Shown here piece by piece: positions 7,541-16,335 of a stretch of DNA of 33,311 bases; positions within the stretch are counted from its first letter, which is position 1, and each line of letters begins with the position of its first letter. The position numbers and the translations under genes are program-made. The stretch spans positions 1 to 33,311 of the forward strand of contig JAGRIJ010000086.1 of the NCBI GenBank assembly GCA_020443295.1, read 5' to 3'. This stretch comes from Alphaproteobacteria bacterium (GTDB taxonomy: Bacteria > Pseudomonadota > Alphaproteobacteria > Micavibrionales > Micavibrionaceae). The notes below the pieces were generated by a model. It did not search any database, was not told where the DNA came from, and saw only the letters and a program-made list of their open reading frames with translations.

Positions 7541-8539
7541 ATGAAAGCTCCCGTCAGAGTTGCCGTTACAGGCGCCGCCGGCCAGATCGGCTATGCTCTT
7601 TTATTCCGTATCGCATCGGGGGATATGTTGGGCAAGGATCAGCCGGTCATCCTGCACCTGCTGGAGATCACGCCCGCGCTGCCGGCGCTGGAGGGCGTCG
7701 TTATGGAGTTGAAGGATTGCGCGTTTCCGTTGCTCAAGGGTGTCGTGGCGACCGATAACGCGAATGTCGCGTTCAAGGATGTCGAGTATGCGCTGCTGGT
7801 CGGTGCGCGGCCGCGCGGACCGGGGATGGAGCGCAAGGATTTGCTGGAGGCCAACGGGGCGATCTTCGCGCCGCAGGGCAAGGCGCTGAACGATCATGCC
7901 AAGCGGAACGTCAAGGTTCTGGTCGTCGGGAACCCGGCGAACACCAACGCGCTGATCGCGCAGCAGAACGCGCCGGACCTCAAGCCTTCGTGCTTTACGG
8001 CGATGGTGCGGCTGGATCATAACCGGGCGATCAGCAAGCTGGCGGAAAAAACGGGCGCGGATACGACCGCGATCAAGAAGGTGATTATCTGGGGCAATCA
8101 CAGTTCCACGCAGTATCCTGACCTGCACCATACGAAGGTGGACGGGAAGGCCGCGCTCAAGCTGATTGACAAGGGCTGGTATGAAAATACGTTTATCCCC
8201 GAGGTTCAGCAGCGCGGGGCGGCGATTATCAAGGCGCGGGGCGCTTCTTCGGCGGCTTCTGCGGCGGCGGCGGCGATTGACCATATGAAGAGCTGGGCGC
8301 TGGGCACGCCGCGCGGGGACTGGGTTTCGATGGCGGTGCCGTCGGACGGATCGTACGGCATCGCGCCGGGGGTGATTTTCGGTTATCCGGTGACCTGCAA
8401 GGACGGGCAGTACGAGATTGTGCAGGGGCTTTCGATCCGGAAATTCTCACAGGCGCGTCTGGATGCGACGGAGAAGGAACTGCGCGAGGAACGCGCGGGG
8501 GTCGAGCATCTGTTCAAGGGACGGATGGCGGCCGAATAG
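7541..8539 (+). CDS. mdh: Malate dehydrogenase (NAD, cytosolic-type / type 2)
   Basis: Mdh interconverts malate and oxaloacetate with NAD in the TCA cycle. The 332-residue sequence has the nucleotide-binding GAAGQIG at 11-17, the substrate-loop arginines in [15 protein letters not shown] (R92, R98), NPANTN at 131-136, RLDHNRA around 157-163 and the catalytic histidine H187 in [13 protein letters not shown]. These are hallmarks of the cytosolic-type MDH found in eukaryotic cytosol and many bacteria, not the LDH-like MDH usual in Alphaproteobacteria. It precedes the suc genes but is separated from sucC by a 5-kb minus-strand block. Its 3' end overlaps the convergent transglycosylase gene by 26 bases. 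Confidence 0.95.
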   Translation: MKAPVRVAVTGAAGQIGYALLFRIASGDMLGKDQPVILHLLEITPALPALEGVVMELKDCAFPLLKGVVATDNANVAFKDVEYALLVGARPRGPGMERKDLLEANGAIFAPQGKALNDHAKRNVKVLVVGNPANTNALIAQQNAPDLKPSCFTAMVRLDHNRAISKLAEKTGADTTAIKKVIIWGNHSSTQYPDLHHTKVDGKAALKLIDKGWYENTFIPEVQQRGAAIIKARGASSAASAAAAAIDHMKSWALGTPRGDWVSMAVPSDGSYGIAPGVIFGYPVTCKDGQYEIVQGLSIRKFSQARLDATEKELREERAGVEHLFKGRMAAE

Positions 8540-9698
8540 GCGGCAGCGGCACATTTTCATTCTCCTCTCCTGCCGCGCTTTCCGGCAGGTTCAGGAGGGC
8601 GACCTCTTCTTCGGGTGTGCAGACCTTGTTTTCCTGCGGGGGTGTGGTTTTCTCTGTTTTGGGCGTGAGCATGAAGGTGAAGTTCAGTTCTTTTTCCTTC
8701 GCATCTTTCGCGGCCTGACTTTCGACCTTGGCTTCGTAAGGCGGGACAGGTTCGAATTTACCGCAGCCGCCGGCCGTGCCGTATTGGGCCATGATGTTGG
8801 CCAGGCGCAGTTGGGCGGCGGTCACCCGTTTTTCAAATTGTTCGTAGACCTGTTGCGCATTCAGCGCGGTTCCCGCCTCGTCATAGAAAAATACGCGGTT
8901 GTTTTCCGCTGCGGCCAGCATGTCCGGGCTTTCGGCGCTGGCGAGGATGGTTTTCGGCGCGGTGTTTTTCAGGGTATAAAGTTTGCGCGCCAGATTCAGG
9001 CCCAGCATATGAACGATATAATGGTCGGTGGCGCCGACGCGGCGGCCGTTTTTCATCTTCCTGATTTCCCCCATTTCCTCGGTCATCTGGTAACTTTTCA
9101 TGAGTGCCGAGACATAAGGGTCGAAACGCAAATCCAGAATTTGCTGCCTGAGTTTTTCGTCCGTGGTTTCGAAAGTGGGCATGCCCAGATTGTTGAGGCT
9201 GATGACTTTCGCGTAATCGGGGTAACCGGCCTTTTTACCGTAACGCTTGATCAGGTTCAGCCATGTGGATTCGATATACTGAAAGCTGCCGCGGGCGGTT
9301 GTGTCTTTCGCAAAATTGAGCTGTCCCAGATTGCTTTCCATCATGGCCTTGAGGACGAGCAGCTCAAAATCCGTTCCGGTCTGGACGCTGGCATCGTAAA
9401 GGGCGGAGATAAACTGCGTATCCCGGCCTTTCCTGAAGAAATATTCGCGCAGGGCCGTGGCGAGATGCAGCGCCTTGCGGTCCTGGCGGATGAAGTTAAC
9501 CTTTATGCCGTATTTGGAATTCAGGCTTTTTCCCGCGATTATCATCGGGCAGGAGGTAAAGGCCGCCTGATTCTTTTTTCCTTTTACCGGTTTGACCTTG
9601 ATGTGCAGCGGGGGTTTCCGCTCTACGGACTGAGCAGAGCAGGGGAAAAATGAAAACACTGACAGTAACGCAAAAACGAGAATTTGTGCTGTTTTCAT
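8514..9698 (-). CDS. Secreted lytic transglycosylase-like protein (SLT fold)
   Basis: This 394-residue protein probably cleaves peptidoglycan in the periplasm. From ATG 9698 it has a signal peptide ([23 protein letters not shown]). The lysozyme-like core contains [15 protein letters not shown] with the presumed catalytic glutamate E121, then the [18 protein letters not shown] motif at about 137-154, as in SLT-family transglycosylases. A helical region (200-305) follows and the C-terminal 80 residues are proline-, lysine- and glutamate-rich. ATG 9728 is an alternative, but 9698 begins directly with the signal peptide; neither has a strong ribosome-binding site. It is the last of three minus-strand genes, two of which encode lysozyme-fold enzymes. 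Its 3' end overlaps the end of mdh. Confidence 0.8.
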   Translation of the reverse strand: MKTAQILVFALLSVFSFFPCSAQSVERKPPLHIKVKPVKGKKNQAAFTSCPMIIAGKSLNSKYGIKVNFIRQDRKALHLATALREYFFRKGRDTQFISALYDASVQTGTDFELLVLKAMMESNLGQLNFAKDTTARGSFQYIESTWLNLIKRYGKKAGYPDYAKVISLNNLGMPTFETTDEKLRQQILDLRFDPYVSALMKSYQMTEEMGEIRKMKNGRRVGATDHYIVHMLGLNLARKLYTLKNTAPKTILASAESPDMLAAAENNRVFFYDEAGTALNAQQVYEQFEKRVTAAQLRLANIMAQYGTAGGCGKFEPVPPYEAKVESQAAKDAKEKELNFTFMLTPKTEKTTPPQENKVCTPEEEVALLNLPESAAGEENENVPLPPIRPPSVP

Positions 9699-9782
9699 CC
9701 GGGTTACAGTGTTGTGAGACACGATCATACAGGGCGCGTGAGAACGCGCAAGGGTCTCTATATTTTATGAAAAAAGGGTAAA

Positions 9783-9813
9783 GATAATCCTAATGGAAAA
9801 CCGCTGGATTATC
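9783..9813 (-). terminator. Inverted repeat, likely terminator of the GH104-type gene
   Basis: GATAATCC (minus strand, 9813-9806) pairs perfectly with GGATTATC (9790-9783) across a 15-base loop. On the minus strand it is followed by TTTACCC and six T residues. It sits just downstream of the lysozyme-like gene ending at 9820. The stem is A+T-rich, so termination strength is uncertain. Confidence 0.5.
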
Positions 9814-9819
9814 AGGTCC

Positions 9820-10947
9820 TTATACCGGTTTTGCGCCGCCGGGCGTTACGGGGTCGATGACCGGATGGTCGCTGTCCGTGGTTGCCGCAAGAGCGATCTG
9901 ATCGGTTCCGCCGCTGGTCATGGTGGCGGTATGGACGGTCGTCAGGCCATCGGCTTGCGCGTTCGGGCGCCGTGTCGTCTGATCTACGCCACCGGGGAAG
10001 CCGGCAGAGGCCAAAGTCGTCGTTCCGCCCTCTTCACGGGTTGTCCTGATGGCTGCAAGGAATGTCGCGGGGTCGATCAGAGCTTTGTTCAGGCCATCGC
10101 CTGCATAATAGCTTCTGCCGCTTGCGTCTTTGGGCATCGATGCCCATTCCTGGGATACGTGCCGCATGAAGGTTCTTTCATCCATCCGCCCGGCGAGATA
10201 TTGACTCAGACCGCGGCGTTCGAGCAGGACAGTCGCCATGCGGTCCTGCATGGCTTCGTCAAATCTTTCGTTGCCGGTCAGGTGCATCTCTCTTTTCAGG
10301 CCTTCCAGAGTCGTACTGATAATCTGGTATTTTCCGGCAGCGGAGGAACGCATTCCGCTGTGCACATATTGTCTTTGATAAGCCAGGACCTGGTCGACGG
10401 TCATGCTTGTGAGGTTGGCGGTTCTCCCGCCGAACATAATATTGTAGTTTCCGCCGGATTCCTTGGATGCGATCAGTTCGAGAAGCGGGTTGCCCGTGCT
10501 GGCATAACGCGCGACCGCGCCTCTGGCGGCTTCGATCTGCGCCTCGGAAATCCCCCCGGACGGCGCTCTTGAGAGAAGCGTGCTGCTTGCAGCCGCATAG
10601 GATGAAGTTCTTCCGCTCCTGACGTCGGCAACCGTGGATCTGAATTGGGTGAGATCCAGTCCCAAGGCGGAAGCAAGAGAATTTGTCGATTCGTCGCTGG
10701 CAAGGCTGTCGTCATCCGACATGCCCATAAAAAGGGCAATCAGGAAGGCAAAGGCGCCCAATCCCTGTTGAGGGTTTTGCTGGAGTAGAAGCTGGGTTCT
10801 GCGGCGATCTTCTTCTTCACGCTGGCGCTGGAGCAAGATGGCTTGTTCTTCGCTCATGCGGTCATCCGTCACGACCTCGTCTCCGGCATCGGCAGAGTCC
10901 GGACCAGTAACCGTCAAAGATTCAGAGGTTGGGGCATCATCGGCCAT
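9820..10947 (-). CDS. GH104/lambda-endolysin-like lysozyme-fold protein
   Basis: The 375-residue product contains a domain similar to the phage lambda endolysin R (GH104 lytic transglycosylase). LLELIASKESGGNYNIMFGG at about 155-174 carries the presumed catalytic E163; SSAAGKYQI at 201-209, the AMQDRMATVLLERRG helix and the QEWASMP motif follow in the family order. The N-terminus is acidic, then has a Glu/Arg/Gln coiled coil (33-60) and a short hydrophobic segment (62-77) that is weak as a membrane helix. There is no Sec signal and no cysteine. The tail (305-375) is Thr/Ala/Gly-rich and ends DPVTPGGAKPV. ATG 10947 is preferred over 10971 because AAGGG lies eight bases upstream. It has its own promoter and follows the 805-residue coiled-coil gene. 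Confidence 0.78.
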   Translation of the reverse strand: MADDAPTSESLTVTGPDSADAGDEVVTDDRMSEEQAILLQRQREEEDRRRTQLLLQQNPQQGLGAFAFLIALFMGMSDDDSLASDESTNSLASALGLDLTQFRSTVADVRSGRTSSYAAASSTLLSRAPSGGISEAQIEAARGAVARYASTGNPLLELIASKESGGNYNIMFGGRTANLTSMTVDQVLAYQRQYVHSGMRSSAAGKYQIISTTLEGLKREMHLTGNERFDEAMQDRMATVLLERRGLSQYLAGRMDERTFMRHVSQEWASMPKDASGRSYYAGDGLNKALIDPATFLAAIRTTREEGGTTTLASAGFPGGVDQTTRRPNAQADGLTTVHTATMTSGGTDQIALAATTDSDHPVIDPVTPGGAKPV

Positions 10948-11021
10948 ATCATTACCCTTTATCACATCCATTCAGCGCTTGTTTTTCGTTTTCTAGCTGT
11001 TGCGCTGTTTATTACAGTCAT

Positions 11022-11049
11022 CTTATACAAAATGCGGGGCCAAAGTCAA
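11022..11049 (-). promoter_or_regulatory. Sigma-70-type promoter for the GH104-like gene
   Basis: On the minus strand TTGACT (11049-11044) and TATAAG (11027-11022) are 16 bases apart, each five of six matches to consensus. It lies in the 105-base gap between the coiled-coil gene and the lysozyme-like gene, about 75 bases upstream of ATG 10947. It is the best promoter match in the window. Confidence 0.6.
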
Positions 11050-11052
11050 TTT

Positions 11053-13470
11053 TTATGCCATCTGGCCGCCGCCCGCGGTCTGTCCTGCTCCCGGGGTTAC
11101 CCGTGTTGGATCTGCTGCCGCGACCATGGTCGGGGCCTGACCCAGCTGTCCATCCGGACTCGGGGTTGTTTCCGTATCGCTTTTCCAGAGATTGGTAATG
11201 GAGTCCCAAGCCGACTCGTACCACGGTTTGTTGTAGCTCGGTACCGCGCCGCCGGTTTCTTCCAGGGTCGGGTTGGTTTCGTTAAATTCATTGTCGGCGA
11301 AGGACCGGTAACCGCCACCGGAAATTCCGTAATCATTCTGAACCAGCGGAGACCCTGAATACCCGATCGGCTGAATGGGGGAATAGGGGATTCTCGTCGA
11401 GCTGTAAGGGGAATACCCAAAAAGCGAATAATCCTGAACGCCCAAGTCGCCGAAGCTCGAATAGTCGTAACTGGCAGGGGTAAGGCTGACCGCGTCGGTC
11501 GAGGCGTCCAGCACTGCAGGCGTGACGGACACACCGGACCCGGAGGTTCCTCTCCATGACGCTCCGTCGGCGGCTCCCCACCGCGCGCCATCGGGCCTGC
11601 TGCTCATCATTTGTTCTCTTGAGGGGGCGTCGATTCCCATTTCTTCGGCCGTTTCCCTCATCGCATGCCAGCTCATACCGGGAAGGCGTCCCAGCTCTCG
11701 CCATTCATCTTCTGTCACCGCCCGGCCTTCAGTTTTAGCCTGCGAGAAGATTTCAACGACCCTGCTGACGGAACTGTCTATCTGTTCGGCAGAGGCCGGG
11801 GCTCTTGGCCCATGTCTTCCGCCAAGGGTGGGATCCGCCTGGTCTGTAAGGGCGGGCAATCTTCCGCCGCTCCGCTCCGCGGCCATTTCTGTGGCGGCGG
11901 CGCCAGCCAAATGCATCCTGATATGCTGTTCTGTCTGTATTTTGAAAAGATCCTCACCGGAGGCGGCCGCTTCTTCATGGGCATGGCCGGTTGCATCCGC
12001 AGCCGCAGCCTGGGCCACCGTCGTGTCTGCACTTGCTGCTTCTGTGCGGTTTTGTTGAGCCGATCTGCGTGATTGCTCGTTCAAGTATTGCAACTGCTGG
12101 TCAACTGCCGCTTCTGAATCCTGCAACTCTTTACGAAGATCCGCTTCTCTTTGAAGCTGTTCGGGCGTCGGGTGCTCGGTTTGCTGTATCTCAAGCATAT
12201 ACTGGCTGTATGCTTCAGTGGCGGACTGATACCTTCTGTAGGCGTCCACAGCGTTGTCGACCGCCATAGACTTGGTCTGAAGCTGCTGCAGCTGCTCGTC
12301 GAAGTGGTGCAGCCTTCCTTCCAGCATCGCCTGATAGGCCTGTCTGGGATCGGCTTTGCCGCTTTCAAGATCACTGATCCGGGTTTCCAGATCGTGGATT
12401 GTCTGTGCGTGGTCTTCGCCTTCGTGGACGTGTCCGGCTCTTACATGAGCACGCTCGTACTCCAGCCTTTCCCTGAGTTCGGAGAGGGCCTGGGCCTTTG
12501 CCTGCTCCGGAGTCATGTTCCTGAGATTTTCAAGACCCTGAAGCGCATCCGCTTTGCCTTGTGTCGCGCGCTGGATATCCAGTTCGTTGGCGCGGAGAAG
12601 ATTTCCAAGCAATCTTCCACGCTGCTCGACTTCTACATGGCCGTGATGCATGGCGTCCACTGTCTGGCCGGCGGCGTCTATCCGGCGTTGCAGGGCGTCT
12701 CGCTCTGTCGGATCGGTCGTGCTCTGCAACCGCTGAGTCAAAAGCTCCTGCTGCCTGCGCGCCTGAGCCTCCATATCCTGAATTCTGCTGCTGTGCTCGC
12801 GGTTTTCCTGAATATAATCCCGCAGCTTGCTACTGGTTTGCTGCGCCTGATGGATAACCGTATCGGCCTGCTGGGTGACGCGCTGCGTCTCGTGCTCGAA
12901 TTCCTCGAAGGTCATGGTGGGCATCCACCAGTTATTCGCTATGGCCTCGGCGGTCAGATAGGCGGCCATTCTTTCTTCTTGTTCGCGGCGTCTTTTCTCT
13001 TCTTCGGCATGCTGTTTCGCGATGTCGGTATACATGGTCGCGATCTTGCCGTCTGCGAGGGGAACGCCGTCGGAGTCCAGCTTGGTGTTTTCGAACATGA
13101 TGGCTTGTTGTTTTTCGAATTCGTCATCGTGTCCGAAAATGCCGAAATCAGCGGAGTCATAAGTGGGTTCCGCCCGTGTCTGAGGTTCGAGATGCTCGCG
13201 GCCCCATCCCGCCAGAAAGCCGCCGGCCGCAAAAACGCGCAGCGTGTCCAGCGTGGCCTCTTCTATCAGGCCCTGACGGTGGGCGGCCGGAGATGCATCC
13301 ATCATGGCCGCATTCTTGGCTTCTTCCAAATCAAGAATGTTCGGTCTTGCTTCGGCTTCCGTGCCGGAGCCGTCCTCTGTCTGAGGGGTATCGCCGTAGA
13401 CCCACGTTGCGTTGCGGTCTTCCAAATCTTCGCGAGTATTATATGCCGGAGGTTTATTCTCGCCTGTCAT
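11053..13470 (-). CDS. Large cysteine-free coiled-coil protein, unknown function
   Basis: I do not recognise this 805-residue protein. Order: an acidic N-terminus (1-60); a short Ala/Gly/hydrophobic stretch (LDTLRVFAAGGFLAGWG, 74-90); long Glu/Gln/Arg/Ala-rich coiled-coil helices from about 150 to 490, broken by WWMPTMTF at 181-188; an Ala-rich linker; a small helical region (560-625) with EDEWRELGRLPGMS; a Tyr/Ser/Gly/Pro-rich low-complexity segment (668-721); and a tail ending ADPTRVTPGAGQTAGGGQMA. There is no signal peptide, no cysteine and no enzymatic motif. GAGG lies eight bases before the ATG. The neighbouring lysozyme-like gene is also cysteine-free, with a similar tail, so the two may act together, perhaps as exported proteins. 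This role is inference. Confidence 0.75.
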   Translation of the reverse strand: MTGENKPPAYNTREDLEDRNATWVYGDTPQTEDGSGTEAEARPNILDLEEAKNAAMMDASPAAHRQGLIEEATLDTLRVFAAGGFLAGWGREHLEPQTRAEPTYDSADFGIFGHDDEFEKQQAIMFENTKLDSDGVPLADGKIATMYTDIAKQHAEEEKRRREQEERMAAYLTAEAIANNWWMPTMTFEEFEHETQRVTQQADTVIHQAQQTSSKLRDYIQENREHSSRIQDMEAQARRQQELLTQRLQSTTDPTERDALQRRIDAAGQTVDAMHHGHVEVEQRGRLLGNLLRANELDIQRATQGKADALQGLENLRNMTPEQAKAQALSELRERLEYERAHVRAGHVHEGEDHAQTIHDLETRISDLESGKADPRQAYQAMLEGRLHHFDEQLQQLQTKSMAVDNAVDAYRRYQSATEAYSQYMLEIQQTEHPTPEQLQREADLRKELQDSEAAVDQQLQYLNEQSRRSAQQNRTEAASADTTVAQAAAADATGHAHEEAAASGEDLFKIQTEQHIRMHLAGAAATEMAAERSGGRLPALTDQADPTLGGRHGPRAPASAEQIDSSVSRVVEIFSQAKTEGRAVTEDEWRELGRLPGMSWHAMRETAEEMGIDAPSREQMMSSRPDGARWGAADGASWRGTSGSGVSVTPAVLDASTDAVSLTPASYDYSSFGDLGVQDYSLFGYSPYSSTRIPYSPIQPIGYSGSPLVQNDYGISGGGYRSFADNEFNETNPTLEETGGAVPSYNKPWYESAWDSITNLWKSDTETTPSPDGQLGQAPTMVAAADPTRVTPGAGQTAGGGQMA

Positions 13471-13811
13471 TTTGCATTCCTCTATTTTTTATAACCCGCC
13501 GTTATTCCGCATACGGCTTTGCTAGTGCTAATTTAACCCGAATTCCGCCTTAATAACTACCCAAAACTACTCCGGTTTTAACCATTCCGGAGAATGGCAG
13601 GCGGATTTACACACTTAGACAACATTTTAGGGTATGCACCAATTATTTGTCAAAAATTAACTGTTCAAGAGGCTGTTTTTTCGTGCATTGGCCTTCAAAT
13701 TTGCCAAAAGTCTTAATTTTGACGGTTTTCAAATGCCTGTCCCGGTGTTAAAACCTGATTCGTTTACAGGGCGCCACGCGCACTTTTAGGATCCAAACGG
13801 AGAGATTCCCC
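13471..13811. other. 341-base divergent intergenic region upstream of sucC
   Basis: This A+T-rich gap separates the minus-strand coiled-coil gene from sucC and must hold promoters for both. I see a perfect 6-base inverted repeat, CCATTC-CGGA-GAATGG at 13582-13597, and a looser TTGGC...GCCAA pair at about 13688-13706, either of which could be an operator. No convincing -35/-10 pair stands out on either strand. The sucC ribosome-binding site GGAGAG lies just before the ATG at 13812. No ORF of interest is present. Confidence 0.5.
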
Positions 13812-15014
13812 ATGAATATCCATGAATACCAGGCTAAAGAGCTGTTGAAGAAATTCGGCGTGGCCGTGCCGGACGGTATACCCGCCATGACTGTTGCGGA
13901 GGCCGTTAAGGCGGCGGAATCCCTGCCGGGGCCGCTTTATGTCGTGAAAGCCCAGATTCACGCGGGTGGACGCGGAGCCGGGAAGTTCAAGAACAACCCG
14001 GAAGGCAAGGGCGGGGTTCGCCTCTGCAAGACGGCTGATGAGGTCAAGGCTGCGGCCGAAGCCATGCTGGGGCAGGTTCTGGTCACCAAGCAGACCGGAC
14101 CGGAAGGCAAGGAAGTTCAGCGTCTTTACGTCACGGACGGCGTGGATATTGAAAAAGAATATTACTGCTCGGTCGTTCTGGACCGCTCGACCAGCCGCGT
14201 GACCTTTATGGTGTCCACCGAGGGCGGTATGGATATCGAAGAAGTGGCGCACAACACGCCCGAGAAAATTATCAAGGTCGGCATTGACCCGGCTGCCGGG
14301 TTTTCCGGTTTCCATGCCCGCAAGCTGGCTTTCGGTCTGGGGCTGAAAGCCGCGCAGGTCAAATCGGCCTCCAAGTTCTTCGCGAACCTTTACAAGGCGT
14401 TTATCGATCTGGATGCTTCGATCGTTGAGATCAACCCGATGATTTTGGTCGGGGACGAGATCATGGCGCTGGATGCCAAGATGAATTTCGATGCGAATGC
14501 GCTCTACCGTCATCCTGAAATTCAAGCTTTGCGCGATGAGAGCGAGGAAGACGAAAACGAGAAGATCGCGGCGGATAACGAGCTTTCCTATGTCCGTCTG
14601 GATGGCAATATCGGCTGTATGGTCAACGGGGCCGGGCTGGCGATGTCGACGATGGACATTATCAAGCTGCATGGCGGGGAGCCTGCAAACTTCCTTGATG
14701 TCGGAGGCGGCGCGACCAAAGAACGCGTGACCACGGCGTTCAAGATCATTCTGTCGGACCCGAACGTGAAGGGCATTCTGGTCAATATCTTCGGCGGCAT
14801 TATGAAGTGCGACGTGATTGCGGAAGGCGTGATCGCGGCGGCGAAGGAAGTGGATTTGAAAGTTCCGCTGGTCGTTCGTCTGGAAGGCACGAATGTCGAG
14901 AAGGGCAAGGAAATTATGGCGAAATCCGGCCTGCCGATTATTTCCGCGGACAATCTGGAGGATGCCGCCAAGAAGGTTGTCGAAGCTACACACAAAGCAC
15001 AGGCTGCGGCTTAG
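13812..15014 (+). CDS. sucC: Succinyl-CoA synthetase beta subunit (ADP-forming)
   Basis: SucC, with SucD, converts succinyl-CoA to succinate with formation of ATP or GTP. The 400-residue protein has the standard start [17 protein letters not shown], the ATP-grasp domain with [14 protein letters not shown] (about 46-59), the metal-binding VEINPMILV and DAKMNFD around 205-227, and the C-terminal CoA-ligase part with [20 protein letters not shown] and [18 protein letters not shown] lies eight bases upstream of the ATG. Length is normal. Unusually, sucD does not follow directly: a small secreted protein gene lies between them. Confidence 0.97.
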   Translation: MNIHEYQAKELLKKFGVAVPDGIPAMTVAEAVKAAESLPGPLYVVKAQIHAGGRGAGKFKNNPEGKGGVRLCKTADEVKAAAEAMLGQVLVTKQTGPEGKEVQRLYVTDGVDIEKEYYCSVVLDRSTSRVTFMVSTEGGMDIEEVAHNTPEKIIKVGIDPAAGFSGFHARKLAFGLGLKAAQVKSASKFFANLYKAFIDLDASIVEINPMILVGDEIMALDAKMNFDANALYRHPEIQALRDESEEDENEKIAADNELSYVRLDGNIGCMVNGAGLAMSTMDIIKLHGGEPANFLDVGGGATKERVTTAFKIILSDPNVKGILVNIFGGIMKCDVIAEGVIAAAKEVDLKVPLVVRLEGTNVEKGKEIMAKSGLPIISADNLEDAAKKVVEATHKAQAAA

Positions 15015-15043
15015 TAAGGTTGAATGTTGTTGGAGGCAAAATT

Positions 15044-15445
15044 GTGATCGAAAGCAGGAAAAGCCGTTTTTATAGTTTATTTTTATGGACGGTCTTAGTT
15101 GTTTTTTCTGTTCCTGTTTTTGCTTTCAATTCTAAATGTTCTGAAGGTGAAATTTGTTATCCTGTAGCTTTTCCCATTAAAGGCGGAGTAGCCGTTCTTA
15201 GGGATGACACATATGTGATTGTTCGTGGGGAGAAAAACGGAGTAATTGTTCACGGAGAGAAGTGGTACGGAGAAAGTTTCGGTGTAGATGAAGTTGTTGT
15301 GACAGATACAGAAAAAGTATCAAAGGACATATCAGTGTTAAATGCCGATAATCTCATAGTTGTAATTTTTTCAAAAGCAGATGTTAAGGTCTTAGACCTT
15401 AAAAATTCTAAGAGCTATAAATATCCTCGAGTTAAGGAGAACTAA
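15044..15445 (+). CDS. Small A+T-rich secreted protein between sucC and sucD
   Basis: I do not recognise this protein. I place the start at GTG 15044, seven bases after a strong GGAGG, giving 133 residues; an open frame further upstream runs back into sucC and is not real. The N-terminus is basic then hydrophobic (RKSRFYSLFLWTVLVVFSVPVFA), a typical signal peptide. The mature part has two cysteines (SKCSEGEIC) and alternating beta-like segments (GGVAVLRDDTYVIVRGEKNGVIVHGEKWYG). Its base composition is much more A+T-rich than sucC and sucD. The sucD ribosome-binding site (AAGGAGA) lies inside its last codons, so it is cotranscribed and probably translationally coupled with sucD. Confidence 0.75.
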   Translation: MIESRKSRFYSLFLWTVLVVFSVPVFAFNSKCSEGEICYPVAFPIKGGVAVLRDDTYVIVRGEKNGVIVHGEKWYGESFGVDEVVVTDTEKVSKDISVLNADNLIVVIFSKADVKVLDLKNSKSYKYPRVKEN

Positions 15446-15448
15446 AAA

Positions 15449-16324
15449 ATGTCAGTACTCGTCAATAAGAATACAAAAGTCATCTGTCAGGGCTTTACCG
15501 GTTCGCAGGGGACATTCCACAGTGAGCAGGCGATCGCTTACGGCACGAAAATGGTCGGCGGCGTGACGCCGGGCAAGGGCGGGCAGAAGCATCTGGACCT
15601 TCCCGTGTTTGACACAGTAGCCGAAGCCAAAGCCAAGACCGGTTGTAACGCGACTGTGATTTACGTTCCGCCGCCGTTTGCTGCGGATGCCATTTTGGAG
15701 GCGATCGACGCCGAGATTGAGCTGGCGATCTGTATCACCGAAGGTATTCCGGTTCTCGATATGGTCAAGGTCAAGCGTGCGCTGACCGGTTCCAAGACCC
15801 GTCTGATCGGGCCGAACTGTCCGGGCGTGATTACGCCGGATGAATGCAAGATCGGGATTATGCCCGGTCATATTCACAAGCGCGGCAAGGTCGGGATCGT
15901 TTCCCGCTCGGGCACGCTCACCTACGAAGCGGTGGCGCAAACGGGCGCGGTCGGTCTTGGTCAATCGACCTGTATCGGGATCGGGGGCGATCCGGTGAAC
16001 GGCACGAACTTCATCGATTGTATCGAGATGTTCATGGGCGATCCGGAAACCGAAGCGATCCTGATGATCGGGGAAATCGGCGGCACGGCAGAACTGGATG
16101 CGTGCGATTTTTATAAGTCGCTCAAAACCAAAAAGCCGATTGCCGGTTTTATTGCCGGGGCAACCGCCCCTCCGGGCAAGCGCATGGGTCATGCCGGGGC
16201 GATTATCTCGGGCGCGGACGATACCGCTGTCGCGAAGATGGAGGCCATGCGCGCCGCCGGGTTCGTGGTGTCCGAAAGCCCTGCGGGGCTGGGCGAGGCC
16301 GTTGTGAAGGCGATGGCGGCTTAG
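15449..16324 (+). CDS. sucD: Succinyl-CoA synthetase alpha subunit
   Basis: SucD carries the CoA-binding site and the phosphohistidine of succinyl-CoA synthetase. The 291-residue protein shows the CoA-binding [15 protein letters not shown] at the N-terminus, GGVTPGKGG, the ATP-citrate-lyase/succinyl-CoA-ligase signature [23 protein letters not shown], and the active-site histidine H248 in [10 protein letters not shown]. The ATG follows the stop of the inserted small gene by three bases. It ends 11 bases before the convergent adhesin gene. No terminator is visible in that gap. Confidence 0.97.
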   Translation: MSVLVNKNTKVICQGFTGSQGTFHSEQAIAYGTKMVGGVTPGKGGQKHLDLPVFDTVAEAKAKTGCNATVIYVPPPFAADAILEAIDAEIELAICITEGIPVLDMVKVKRALTGSKTRLIGPNCPGVITPDECKIGIMPGHIHKRGKVGIVSRSGTLTYEAVAQTGAVGLGQSTCIGIGGDPVNGTNFIDCIEMFMGDPETEAILMIGEIGGTAELDACDFYKSLKTKKPIAGFIAGATAPPGKRMGHAGAIISGADDTAVAKMEAMRAAGFVVSESPAGLGEAVVKAMAA

Positions 16325-16335
16325 AGCTTCGTTTG

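Noticed and set aside
12151..13494. 447-codon + strand frame opposite the coiled-coil gene
   Set aside because: The minus-strand frame has a good ribosome-binding site and coherent coiled-coil composition; the + frame is Leu/Phe/Cys-rich shadow sequence.
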